A program made the position numbers and the translations under genes. The notes beneath the pieces were generated by a model that saw only the letters and a program-made list of their open reading frames with translations, did no database searches and was not told where the DNA came from. DNA of 64,000 nt from Butyricicoccus pullicaecorum (GTDB lineage: Bacteria; Bacillota; Clostridia; Oscillospirales; Butyricicoccaceae). This document shows, piece after piece, positions 42,738 to 51,019 of this stretch; positions within the stretch are counted from its first letter, which is position 1; each line of letters begins with the position of its first letter. The DNA lies in NCBI GenBank assembly GCA_021531865.1, contig JAFBIW010000002.1, positions 124,001 through 188,000 on the forward strand, read 5' to 3'.

Positions 42738-43919
42738 TTACTTGACGATGAAGGCATTGGGCAGGCGTCTGCCGTCCGGGTTGCCGGTCGAGGTGGTCGG
42801 CGAATTGATCGTGCGGCCTTGATAGACCATCGCGGTCGAGGAACCGCCGTCCAGATTGCAGGCCTGCACCGCGCCGTAATCCCACAGGATATCGCGGCAG
42901 TCGGCCGCGCGGCAGCCCATCGAATCGTCCTGATTGCGGCCGTTGATGACCAGCATGAGCACGGTCAGGTCTTCGGTCTGACCGATGGCCGTGCGCGGCT
43001 GGAGGCTGGTGCAGGTGTCGATCGTGAGCTTCTCCCCGTTCAGGATGAGCGCCGGGCCGAACTCGACCGCGTCCACCAGCTCCTCCGCCGTGCGGGTGCC
43101 GCCGATCTGGAAGCGGTGCTCGGCGTCAAAGCCGATGATCTTGTAGCCGCTGCCGAAGACCGAAGAGAGCTGCTCGCCGTCCTTCTTGACGTAGCCGTAG
43201 GGCGTGCCGCCCTCGGCAGCCTCGCCGTTGTCAATGAAGCCCGAGGCGTTGATACCCAGAATGGCATCATTATAATCGACCAAATCGACCAGACGCTGAC
43301 CCTCCCGGCGGCCCATGCCCCGGCACAGACCGAGGCTGACCCGGGACGGATCCTTGACGATCGCAAGGTTGCCGGTGTACTCGGTGCCCAGCGAGGTCTC
43401 CCGCTCGATGCGCACGACGATGAGGCTCTTCTGCGCATTGATGGCCTGCACCATGTCGCCGTTTTTGGTCTTGATTCCGGTTGGGTCGCGCTTTTCGCAC
43501 CAGTCCAGATTGACCTTGTCATAGCCCTTTTCGATATAGTTCGGATGGGCCTCAAAGAAGGCCTCGCAGCTCTCCCGGTCAAGCTCCTCGAACAGGGTGT
43601 AGAACCGATCCTTCTCGTTCGTTTCGTTCTCCGCCTTCTGCACCGTCGTCGTCTCGGTCTTGCCCCAGATCGACTCGATATCGGCCTGTTCCTTGAACAT
43701 GTTCGCGCGGGCATTGACGACGTCGGCGACCATTTCCTCCGGGAAGAAGGCGGTGGCCAGCCATTGATGGGTCATGGTCTCCATCGCGGTCGCGATCCAC
43801 AGGGTGCGCAGCTCGCTGATGAAGGGATTTGTGGTATAGACAATAAACGGATAAAACACCGTGAGCAGCAACAGCAGCAGTACGGTGAAGAGCAGCTTGA
43901 TCCGCCGTCCGACGCTCAT
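42738..43919 (-). CDS. Phosphodiester glycosidase (NAGPA-domain) membrane protein
   Basis: Exported protein of 393 residues with one N-terminal membrane anchor (residues 7-30). The C-terminal half (about 175-390) matches the NAGPA-like phosphodiester glycosidase domain: GINASGFID, RTAIGQTEDLTVLMLVINGR split and CNLDGGSSTAMVYQG, whose DGGSS is the family signature. Homologues remove GlcNAc-1-P-linked groups or act on exopolysaccharide; the substrate here is unknown. It lies 40 nt after the DEAD-box helicase stop and may be transcribed with it. Confidence 0.88.
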   Translation of the reverse strand: MSVGRRIKLLFTVLLLLLLTVFYPFIVYTTNPFISELRTLWIATAMETMTHQWLATAFFPEEMVADVVNARANMFKEQADIESIWGKTETTTVQKAENETNEKDRFYTLFEELDRESCEAFFEAHPNYIEKGYDKVNLDWCEKRDPTGIKTKNGDMVQAINAQKSLIVVRIERETSLGTEYTGNLAIVKDPSRVSLGLCRGMGRREGQRLVDLVDYNDAILGINASGFIDNGEAAEGGTPYGYVKKDGEQLSSVFGSGYKIIGFDAEHRFQIGGTRTAEELVDAVEFGPALILNGEKLTIDTCTSLQPRTAIGQTEDLTVLMLVINGRNQDDSMGCRAADCRDILWDYGAVQACNLDGGSSTAMVYQGRTINSPTTSTGNPDGRRLPNAFIVK

Positions 43920-43959
43920 ATCCTGATCCTCTCTTTCTTCTCAACTGAAACCATGTGCG

Positions 43960-45738
43960 TCAGCCGCGCGCGCGGCCCCGGCGGGCCTGCGGCTTTCTCT
44001 GCACCTTTCCCTGCTTGGCCGTGTGCGGCTGTGCCGCGCCCTTGGCCTGCGCAGCCCGGCGCTCAGCCAGCTTGGCCTCGACCTTGGCGCGGATGCGTGC
44101 GGCCGTGCTCTCGGAGAGCGGACGGCCCGAGGGCGGGGTCATGACGTCGACGCGCGGCTCCCGGTCCTCGCGGCGGCTCGGGCCGCGTGCCGGGCGCACC
44201 GCCTTTCCCCGACCGGACGGGGCGCTCCGCTTGCCGCCCCGTGCAGACGGCGCGGTCTTGCGGGCGGATGCGGACTTCTGCGCGGCAGGCTCGGCCGCCT
44301 TGGGCGCGGCCTTGACCAGACGGGGCAGCTCGTTCCGGGGGCGGGACGGCGCCTTGATCTCGGCGGCGGGCGCGGCCTTGACGGCGGCGAGGGGCGCGTT
44401 CTTCGCTTCGGTCTTGCCGCGCGTCTGATTCTTCGTCCGCTTGCGCGCCGGCTTTTCAGCCTGCGCGGGACGCGCCTGCTGCGGTTTTTCGGTGACCTGC
44501 GCCCCGTCGGCCTTGGCCTTGCGGCCCCGGCGGGACGGCTTCGCGGGCTGCTCGGGCGGCAGGGTCGGGTCATGGCGCACGTAGCGCGCCGCTGCCTGTG
44601 CCTCAGCGATTTCAATGCCCGCGGGCGGCTCAAGCGCCGGGATGGCCACCCGGGTCAGCGCCTCGATATCCTTGAGGTAGGGCAGCTCGGACGGGTCGCA
44701 GAAGGACAGCGCCGTGCCCTCCTGCCCCGCGCGGCCGGTGCGGCCGATACGGTGCACATAGGTCTCGGGGATGTTGGGCAGGTCGAAATTGATGACGAGC
44801 GGCAGCTCGTTGATATCGATGCCGCGCGCGGCGATATCGGTCGCGACGAGCACCGGAATTTTATAGTCCTTAAACTGCTTGAGCGCGGTCTGACGGGCGT
44901 TCTGGGACTTGTCGCCGTGGATGGACTTGGCCTGAATGCCCGCACGGGACAGGTCGCGCGCAACCCGATCTGCGCCGTGCTTGGTGCGGGTGAACACCAG
45001 CGTCTGCGGCAGGCTGCGCTCCTCGAGCACGGCGCGCAGCAGTTCGCGCTTGGCCTTTTTCTCGGTGAAATAAACGCCCTGCGCGATCAGCTCGACCGGC
45101 GTGGCGGCGGGCACGATCGAAACGTGCTTGGGCTTGTGCAGCAGGCTCTCGGCCAGCTCGGCGATCTCCTCGGGCATGGTGGCCGAGAAAAGCAGGGTCT
45201 GGCGCTTCTTGGGCAGATAAGCGATGATCTTCTTGACGTCGTTGATGAAGCCCATGTCAAGCATCCGGTCGGCCTCGTCGAGTACGAAGCACTCGACCTT
45301 GCCGATGTCGAGCAGCTTCTGCCCCATCAGATCCCACAGGCGGCCGGGCGTTGCAACCAGAATGTCCGCGCCGCTGCGCAGGGCCTCGACCTGCGGATTC
45401 TGGGACACGCCGCCGTAAATGACGGCCGAAACGCGGCCGGTGTAGCGGCCATACTGGCACAGGTTTTCGTAGATCTGGAGCGCCAGCTCACGGGTGGGCG
45501 TTAAGATCAGGCCGCGCACCGGACGATCCTCGCCGGGTACGGGCGCGCCCATGCGCTGCAGCATCGGAATGGCGAAGGCCGCCGTCTTTCCGGTGCCGGT
45601 CTGCGCGCAGCCCAGCAGGTCGCGGCCGGCCAGAACCGCCGGGATCGCCTGCTCCTGGATCGGGGTCGGCTCCTCATAGCCGATCTCGCGAATCGCCTTT
45701 AAGATCGCTTCGTCGATCTTCAAATCTTGAAATCTCAT
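43960..45738 (-). CDS. DEAD-box RNA helicase with basic tail
   Basis: ATP-dependent RNA helicase of 592 residues from the ATG at 45738. The core (about 1-370) has the Q motif GYEEPTPIQEQAIP, motif I AQTGTGKTAAFAIP, PTRELALQI, DEAD in VLDEADRMLDMGF, SAT, and HRIGRTGRAG (VI). After residue 370 comes a 220-residue Ala/Arg/Lys/Pro-rich disordered tail without a DbpA RNA-binding domain, similar to RhlE/CshA-type enzymes, probably for RNA or ribosome contact. In cold shock or ribosome assembly by family analogy. Confidence 0.94.
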   Translation of the reverse strand: MRFQDLKIDEAILKAIREIGYEEPTPIQEQAIPAVLAGRDLLGCAQTGTGKTAAFAIPMLQRMGAPVPGEDRPVRGLILTPTRELALQIYENLCQYGRYTGRVSAVIYGGVSQNPQVEALRSGADILVATPGRLWDLMGQKLLDIGKVECFVLDEADRMLDMGFINDVKKIIAYLPKKRQTLLFSATMPEEIAELAESLLHKPKHVSIVPAATPVELIAQGVYFTEKKAKRELLRAVLEERSLPQTLVFTRTKHGADRVARDLSRAGIQAKSIHGDKSQNARQTALKQFKDYKIPVLVATDIAARGIDINELPLVINFDLPNIPETYVHRIGRTGRAGQEGTALSFCDPSELPYLKDIEALTRVAIPALEPPAGIEIAEAQAAARYVRHDPTLPPEQPAKPSRRGRKAKADGAQVTEKPQQARPAQAEKPARKRTKNQTRGKTEAKNAPLAAVKAAPAAEIKAPSRPRNELPRLVKAAPKAAEPAAQKSASARKTAPSARGGKRSAPSGRGKAVRPARGPSRREDREPRVDVMTPPSGRPLSESTAARIRAKVEAKLAERRAAQAKGAAQPHTAKQGKVQRKPQARRGRARG

Positions 45739-45798
45739 GAATACTCCTATAATCAATGCCGTTTTTTCGGCAGAATGTTTCAAATTTTTGGTTCCCTC

Positions 45799-45828
45799 TT
45801 GTATCGGGCGCGCTGGGTATGCTATAAT
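45799..45828 (+). promoter_or_regulatory. Promoter for the heavy-metal permease gene
   Basis: TTGTAT (45799-45804), 18-nt spacer, TATAAT (45823-45828) with TG one base before it (extended -10); about 35 nt before the gene. Confidence 0.78.
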
Positions 45829-45871
45829 GAGTCCCTACGACAAACCAATGCTTTTGTGAGGTGAACCCTGT

Positions 45872-46708
45872 ATGACAGACGTTTTACTGGACGCGCTCAT
45901 CGACGTCCTGAAGGCCATCCCGATCCTGCTGCTCGTCTACGCGCTGCTGTACTGGATCGAGAACCGGCTGCGCACCACTCCCGCCCTGCTCGAAAAATCG
46001 GCAGAATTCGGGCCGGTGGTCGGCGCGCTGGCCGGACTGGTGCCGCAGTGCGGCTTCTCCGCCGCGGCTTCCGCCCTGTTTGTGGACGGGTATCTTGCCC
46101 CTGCGACGCTGGTCGCCGTTTTCCTTTCGACCTCGGACGAGGCCCTACCCATCCTGCTCTCGGAAAACGCCTCGGGCGGTGAGATCCTGCGGCTGTTCGT
46201 GTTCAAATTCGTGCTCGCCGTCGCCGGCGGCTACGTGCTCAAGCTCCTGTGGGGCCGCAAGGCCAACCGGAACTACGAGATCGAGCTGGACATGGAGGGC
46301 GGCTGCGGCTGCGGCTGTGACGGGCCGGTCTCCGGCATCCTCGGCCGCACGCTCAAGACCGCGGGCTTCCTTCTCGTCATCTGCGCGGCGATCAATCTGG
46401 CCGTGCACCTTGTCGGCGCCGATCGGCTCTCCTCCCTGCTGCTGACGGGCAGTCTGCTTCAGCCGGTCGTCTGCGCCTGCATCGGCCTCATCCCGAGCTG
46501 CGCGATTTCGGTGCTGCTGACTCAGCTCTACACCAGCGGCGTCATCGGCTTCGGCGGTCTGATCGCCGGCCTTTCGACCGGCGCGGGCTTCGGCTATATG
46601 ATCCTGCTGGGCAGCGAAAACGGTCGGGAGCGCGCGCCGCGCATCATCTTCGCGACCTGGGCGCTCGCGGTCTGCGGCGGTCTGGCCGCGCAGCTTCTGT
46701 TCGGTTGA
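45872..46708 (+). CDS. Putative heavy-metal/manganese permease (ArsP_2-like)
   Basis: Inner-membrane permease of 278 residues with eight or more predicted membrane helices in two homologous halves. Each half has a short polar motif: VPQCGFSAAAS near residue 52 and IPSCAISVLL near 208, giving paired Cys in the membrane. Between them is a cytoplasmic loop GGCGCGCDG near 143-151, a dense Cys cluster suited to binding soft metals. This resembles putative transporters of the PF11449 type; arsenic or manganese is named in annotations, but substrate is unknown. A terminator follows. Confidence 0.78.
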   Translation: MTDVLLDALIDVLKAIPILLLVYALLYWIENRLRTTPALLEKSAEFGPVVGALAGLVPQCGFSAAASALFVDGYLAPATLVAVFLSTSDEALPILLSENASGGEILRLFVFKFVLAVAGGYVLKLLWGRKANRNYEIELDMEGGCGCGCDGPVSGILGRTLKTAGFLLVICAAINLAVHLVGADRLSSLLLTGSLLQPVVCACIGLIPSCAISVLLTQLYTSGVIGFGGLIAGLSTGAGFGYMILLGSENGRERAPRIIFATWALAVCGGLAAQLLFG

Positions 46709-46719
46709 TTTTCAGTCTG

Positions 46720-46752
46720 AGAGGACGGCAAAAGCCGTCCTCTTTTTATTTT
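46720..46752 (+). terminator. Terminator after the metal permease gene
   Basis: AGAGGACGGC-AAAA-GCCGTCCTCT with TTTTTATTTT; perfect 10-bp stem. Confidence 0.93.
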
Positions 46753-46757
46753 GCGTC

Positions 46758-47372
46758 TTATTCCGCCCGAAGCAGGTCAAGGGCGTCGGCCGCCCACTGC
46801 ATGTCGATCTTGACGAAATCGTGCGGGGTATAGAGCCGCTCGGAAACGTCGAGCAGCACCCGCTGGTAGGTCTGCCCGGGCATGGCGGCGTACTGCTCCG
46901 CGCCGTCAGACAGGACGGCGGCGAAGCGGAAATCGCCGGTGCGCTCATCCAGATCGTGGAAGACCAGCTCAACCACGTCAAGATCGTGCTGGAGCTGGAG
47001 AAACAGGATGAGCTTCATGATTTCGACCGCGCGGTCGTCCAGCCCGCGCTCCAGAATGTTGATCTTCTCGCGGAAGGCGTTCAGATCGTCCACGTAGCGC
47101 AGGGCGTAGCCCGCAAGCGGGTCGAAGTGCCCGGCCTCGGGCTTCTTGCCGTCGGGCGCGAGCCAGACCATGAACTGATTTGCGATATCGTGATACAGGC
47201 AGGGATCTTCGACCAGCACGGTCGTGCCGCAGTTCGGGCACTTCCAGCGGAACAGGGAAAGATCCTGCACCTTCTGCCGCACGGCCGGATCGCGGTCAGG
47301 GCTGATGCGGGAGAGCGGCCTGCGCTCACACTCTTTTTTGCAATGCGGGCACTCGATGATCGCTTTTGCCAT
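46758..47372 (-). CDS. CpXC-domain protein
   Basis: Protein of 204 residues from the ATG at 47372, with two CxxC pairs: IECPHCKKE (residues 7-10) and KCPNCGTTVL (about 46-49), a likely zinc ribbon of the CpXC family, whose function is unknown. The remaining sequence (residues 60-204) is acidic and helical, without membrane segments. It lies 14 nt after the ABC-F gene and probably shares its promoter. Confidence 0.75.
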   Translation of the reverse strand: MAKAIIECPHCKKECERRPLSRISPDRDPAVRQKVQDLSLFRWKCPNCGTTVLVEDPCLYHDIANQFMVWLAPDGKKPEAGHFDPLAGYALRYVDDLNAFREKINILERGLDDRAVEIMKLILFLQLQHDLDVVELVFHDLDERTGDFRFAAVLSDGAEQYAAMPGQTYQRVLLDVSERLYTPHDFVKIDMQWAADALDLLRAE

Positions 47373-47386
47373 ATTGCCCGCCTCCT

Positions 47387-48994
47387 TTACAGCTTTTTCT
47401 TGTACTGCGCGCGGAATTCGAGGAATTCGTCGTAGGTGCACGGCTTGTCGAGCACGCCGTCCTCACGCAGTTCGATGATGCGGTTTGCGATGGTGTTCAT
47501 GAACTCGTGGTCATGGGTGGCCAGCAGGACGTTGCCCGGGAAGGCGGCGACGCCGTTGTTGACCGCGGTGATGGATTCGAGGTCGAGGTGGTTTGTCGGC
47601 TGGTCGATAACGAGCACGTTGGAGCCGAACAGCATCATGCGGGAGAGCATCATGCGCACCTTCTCGCCGCCCGACAGGACGGAGACCTGCTTGTACACAT
47701 CGTTGCCCGAGAAGAGCATCCGGCCCAGGAAGCCGCGCAGGGTGGATTCCAGCGTGTCCTTGGAGTAGGGCGCAAGCCAGTCGAGCATGTTCTCAGTATG
47801 GCCGTTGAAGAAGGCCGAATTGTCCTTGGGGAAGTAGGACTGGGAGGTCGAAACGCCCCACTTGAAGCTGCCCTCGTCCGGCTCGATCTCGCCCATGAGG
47901 ATCTGGAACAGGGTGGTCATGGCCAGCTCATTCTCCGAGATGAAGCCGATCTTGTCGCCCTTGCGGACGATGAAGGAGACGTTATTCAGTACCTTCTGTC
48001 CCGCGATGGTTTTGGAAATGCCCTTGACCTCGAGAATGTCCTTACCGGCCTCGCGATCCATCGTGAAGCCCACCCACGGATAGCGGCGGGAGGATACGGG
48101 CAGCTCCTCGACGGTCAGCTTTTCGATCAGCTTCTTGCGGCTGGTCGCCTGACGGGACTTCGACTTGTTGGCCGAGAAGCGCTGGATGAAGCTCTGCAGC
48201 TCCTTGATTTTTTCCTCGTTCTTGCGGTTCTGGTCGCGGATCATGCGCTGCACCATCTGGGAGGATTCGTACCAGAATTCGTAGTTGCCGACGTAGATCT
48301 GCACCTTGCCGTAGTCGATATCGACGATGTGGGTGCAGACGTTGTTCAAGAAGTGACGGTCATGGGATACGACGATGACGGTGCCCTCGAACTCGAGCAG
48401 GAAGTCCTCGAGCCAGTGGATCGCGTCGACGTCGAGATGGTTGGTCGGCTCGTCGAGCAGCAGGATGTCCGGACGGCCGAACAGCGCCTGCGCCAGCAGG
48501 ATCTTGACCTTGTCCGAGTCCTGCAGGGTGCGCATCTGGCGGTAGAGCACCTCGGACGAATCGAGACCCAGACCCTCGAGCATCTGGCAGGCCTCGGTGT
48601 CGGCGTTCCAGCCGTCCAGCTCGGCAAACTCGGCTTCCAGCTCGGCGGCCTTGTTGCCGTCCTCCTCGGTGAAGGGATCGTGGGTGTAGATCTCGTCCTT
48701 CTCCTTCATGATCTGGTACAGACGCTGGTTACCCTGAATGATGGTATCGAGTACGGTGCAGTCGTCGTACATGAAGTGGTCCTGCTTGAGCACCGACATA
48801 CGGGTGCCCGGCTTGATCGAGACATCGCCGGTGGTGGAGTCCAGCTCGCCGGACAGGATGCGCAGGAAGGTGGACTTGCCCGCGCCGTTTGCGCCGATGA
48901 CGCCGTAGCAGTTGCCCTCGGTGAACTTGACGTTGACGTCCTTAAAGAGCGGCTCTCCGCTGAAATTCAAACTTACGTTGCTGACAGTAATCAT
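47387..48994 (-). CDS. ABC-F family ATPase with degenerate second nucleotide site
   Basis: Cytosolic, membrane-less tandem ABC ATPase of the ABC-F/EttA-Uup type, 535 residues; family members act at the ribosome. NBD1: Walker A IGANGAGKST (34-42), Walker B LLLDEPTNHLD (178-188), but signature LQDSDKVK instead of LSGGQ (157-164). The interdomain linker with a basic helix is at 240-300 (KSKSRQATSRKKLIEKL). NBD2: Walker A SENELAMTT (353-361) has Met for the phosphate-binding Lys; Walker B is VIDQPTNHLD (462-471) with Gln for the catalytic Glu; the signature LSGGEKVRM (440-448) is intact. So only site 1 appears able to cycle fully. Confidence 0.93.
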   Translation of the reverse strand: MITVSNVSLNFSGEPLFKDVNVKFTEGNCYGVIGANGAGKSTFLRILSGELDSTTGDVSIKPGTRMSVLKQDHFMYDDCTVLDTIIQGNQRLYQIMKEKDEIYTHDPFTEEDGNKAAELEAEFAELDGWNADTEACQMLEGLGLDSSEVLYRQMRTLQDSDKVKILLAQALFGRPDILLLDEPTNHLDVDAIHWLEDFLLEFEGTVIVVSHDRHFLNNVCTHIVDIDYGKVQIYVGNYEFWYESSQMVQRMIRDQNRKNEEKIKELQSFIQRFSANKSKSRQATSRKKLIEKLTVEELPVSSRRYPWVGFTMDREAGKDILEVKGISKTIAGQKVLNNVSFIVRKGDKIGFISENELAMTTLFQILMGEIEPDEGSFKWGVSTSQSYFPKDNSAFFNGHTENMLDWLAPYSKDTLESTLRGFLGRMLFSGNDVYKQVSVLSGGEKVRMMLSRMMLFGSNVLVIDQPTNHLDLESITAVNNGVAAFPGNVLLATHDHEFMNTIANRIIELREDGVLDKPCTYDEFLEFRAQYKKKL

Positions 48995-49027
48995 ATTGCC
49001 TCCAATTGATATGACGAATCAAAATAT

Positions 49028-49036
49028 ATTATAGCA
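49028..49036 (-). promoter_or_regulatory. Extended -10 promoter for the ABC-F gene
   Basis: TATAAT (complement of 49028-49033) preceded by TGC on the minus strand; no good -35. It is back to back with the nitroreductase promoter. Confidence 0.55.
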
Positions 49037-49094
49037 TAACCGCCCGCGAAACACCAGCGGTTTTGTGTTTCCGTGCATTTTTGTGCATCTTGGC

Positions 49095-49123
49095 TTGAAA
49101 TGCGGCGGATGAAGGGCTATACT
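49095..49123 (+). promoter_or_regulatory. Promoter for the nitroreductase-sirtuin unit
   Basis: TTGAAA (49095-49100), 17-nt spacer, TATACT (49118-49123). Confidence 0.85.
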
Positions 49124-49165
49124 GTATTTATTCAGCCATAGTTTTTCCGTCAGGAGGCAGTTATT

Positions 49166-49687
49166 ATGAACGAAGTGTTACAAACCATCCGCGCACGCCG
49201 CTCGACCCGCGCGTTTACCGACCGTCAGGTCTCCCGTGAAGACCTCGAAGCCATCCTTGAAGCCGGTGCGTGGGCGCCCTCAGGCATGGGCAAATATCTC
49301 TGGCATTTCTCGGCCATCCGCAACGCCGATAAGGTGCTCGAGCTGGCACACGCCGTCGCCGCCGCCGATAACCGCGGCCCCGAATACAACTTCTACGGCG
49401 CGCCCTGCCACATCATCATTTCCAACCAGCGCGATGAGAAGCACGCCTTCCTCGACGGCTCGGCCGCCCTCGAAAACATGCTGCTCGCCGCCCAGTCACT
49501 CGGCCTGTCCACCTGCTGGATCAACCAGATCCGCGCGACCTGCGACGATCCCGGCGTGCGCGCCCTGCTGACCGCTTGGGGCATCCCGGAAGATCACGTG
49601 GTCATCGGCTCGATCGCGCTGGGCTACGGCGCGAAGGAGACCCCGGCCAAGCCTCGCCGCGAGGGCGTCATCACCATCGTCGAATAA
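49166..49687 (+). CDS. Nitroreductase-family FMN oxidoreductase
   Basis: FMN-dependent oxidoreductase, 173 residues. FMN-binding RRSTRAFTDRQVSREDLEAIL at residues 11-31 and WAPSGMGKYLWHF after it, a GSAALENMLLAAQSLGLSTCWI block near 94-115, and GYGAKETPAKPRR at the C-terminus identify the family. Substrate is unknown. It is 34 nt before the sirtuin, with which it probably shares a promoter; flavin or NAD redox context is an inference from that. Confidence 0.9.
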   Translation: MNEVLQTIRARRSTRAFTDRQVSREDLEAILEAGAWAPSGMGKYLWHFSAIRNADKVLELAHAVAAADNRGPEYNFYGAPCHIIISNQRDEKHAFLDGSAALENMLLAAQSLGLSTCWINQIRATCDDPGVRALLTAWGIPEDHVVIGSIALGYGAKETPAKPRREGVITIVE

Positions 49688-49721
49688 GCCGATTTCCGAC
49701 CGGAAAAAGGAGGTCTTTGTC

Positions 49722-50438
49722 ATGAATGAAGCCATTTCCACCCTGAAGCAGTGGATCGACGCATCCGATAACATCGTCTTTTTCGGCGGCGCGGGCGTCT
49801 CCACCGAAAGCGGCATCCCCGATTTCCGCTCGGTCGACGGCCTGTACAACCAGCACTACCGCTATCCGCCCGAAACCATCCTCTCCCACACCTTCTTCAT
49901 GGCGCAGACCGCCGAATTTTACCGGTTCTACCGGGATAAAATGCTCTGTCTGACGGCAAAGCCCAACGCGGCCCACCGCAAGCTGGCCGAATGGGAACAG
50001 CAGGGCAAGCTGCGCGCCGTCGTCACCCAGAACATCGACGGCCTGCATCAGGCCGCCGGGTCGAAAGAGGTGCTCGAGCTGCACGGCTCGGTGCTGCGCA
50101 ACTACTGCATGCGCTGCCACAAGCCCTACGATGTGCGCGACATTCAGAAAGGCACGGGCGTGCCCAAGTGCGCCTGCGGCGGCACGATCAAGCCCGATGT
50201 TGTGCTCTACGAGGAGGGGCTGGACGGCGATATTCTGCGCCGGAGCGTCGAATACATCGCTGCGGCTGACATCCTCATCATCGGCGGCACCTCGCTCGCC
50301 GTCTACCCCGCCGCCGGTCTGATCGACTATTACCGGGGTGATAAGCTGGTGCTCGTCAACAAGACCGCAACCCCGGCCGACCGCCGCGCCGATCTGGTCA
50401 TCCACGGCGCGATCGGCGAGGTTTTCTCCCAGCTTTGA
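49722..50438 (+). CDS. cobB: NAD-dependent protein deacylase (sirtuin)
   Basis: Class III sirtuin of 238 residues that removes acyl groups from lysines using NAD. Motifs: FFGGAGVSTESGIPDFRSVDG near 18-38 (NAD loop), QNIDGLHQAAG near 103-113 with catalytic HG at LELHGSVLRN, and a four-Cys zinc module (CMRCHK ... CAC) near 128-150; C-terminal IGGTSLAVYPA. The zinc module indicates classes III/U. Class assignment as CobB rather than lipoamidase is not settled by sequence alone. Confidence 0.94.
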   Translation: MNEAISTLKQWIDASDNIVFFGGAGVSTESGIPDFRSVDGLYNQHYRYPPETILSHTFFMAQTAEFYRFYRDKMLCLTAKPNAAHRKLAEWEQQGKLRAVVTQNIDGLHQAAGSKEVLELHGSVLRNYCMRCHKPYDVRDIQKGTGVPKCACGGTIKPDVVLYEEGLDGDILRRSVEYIAAADILIIGGTSLAVYPAAGLIDYYRGDKLVLVNKTATPADRRADLVIHGAIGEVFSQL

Positions 50439-50454
50439 CCGCAAAAAACACAGC

Positions 50455-50492
50455 AAAGAGGCTGTTCCGCGCAGGAACAGCCTCTTCTTTTC
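50455..50492 (+). terminator. Hairpin between the sirtuin and HD genes
   Basis: AAGAGGCTGTTCC / GGAACAGCCTCTT with TTCTTTTC; 13-bp stem. The downstream HD gene has a good Shine-Dalgarno 20 nt later, so partial termination is likely. Confidence 0.8.
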
Positions 50493-50511
50493 ATGTCAGG
50501 AGGACATAATT

Positions 50512-51015
50512 ATGGATATCGCAAAGCTGGCCGCGCTGGCGGCCGCCTATGACGCGGGCGACCCGCGCCGCGTCCACCACTTCATGAAGGTCTATGCCTT
50601 CGCGCGCCTGATCGGTCAGGCCGAGGGGCTGGATGAACAAACACAGGAAATTCTGGACGCTGCCGCCCTGCTGCACGACATTGGCATTCACACCGCCGAG
50701 CGTAAATTCGGCGCCTGCGGCGGCCCCTTGCAGGAGGCCGAAGGCCCATCCGCCGCCCTGCCCCTGCTCAAACAGGCGGGCGCGGATGAAGCGGCATGCG
50801 AACAGGTCTGCTGGCTGATCGCCCATCACCACAGCCCGGGCGCGTCCGACGCGCTCCCCTTCCGCATCCTGCTCGAGGCCGATTTTCTGGTCAACGCCTA
50901 CGAGGACGCGCTGCCGCCCGAGGCCTGCCGCACCGCGCGGACGCGGCTCTTCCGCACCCGCACGGGCACGCAATATCTGGACGATCTCTTCCTCGCCCCG
51001 CCCTATCAGCCCTGA
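50512..51015 (+). CDS. HD-domain phosphohydrolase
   Basis: Protein of 167 residues with AGGAGG nine bases before the ATG. The HD metal site is visible: HHFMKVYAFARLIG (H19-H20), LLHDIGIHTAERKFG near 61-75 (HD), and CWLIAHHHSPGA near 106-118, giving the H...HD...HH...D arrangement. Function is unknown; related short HD proteins hydrolyse nucleotides. The stop lies only 4 bases from the stop of the convergent M20 dipeptidase gene, with no room for a terminator. Confidence 0.82.
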   Translation: MDIAKLAALAAAYDAGDPRRVHHFMKVYAFARLIGQAEGLDEQTQEILDAAALLHDIGIHTAERKFGACGGPLQEAEGPSAALPLLKQAGADEAACEQVCWLIAHHHSPGASDALPFRILLEADFLVNAYEDALPPEACRTARTRLFRTRTGTQYLDDLFLAPPYQP

Positions 51016-51019
51016 CGGC

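Noticed and set aside
50338-50511. Longer N-terminus for the HD-domain protein
   Set aside because: The extra codons run through the end of the sirtuin gene and a terminator hairpin; the ATG at 50512 has AGGAGG.
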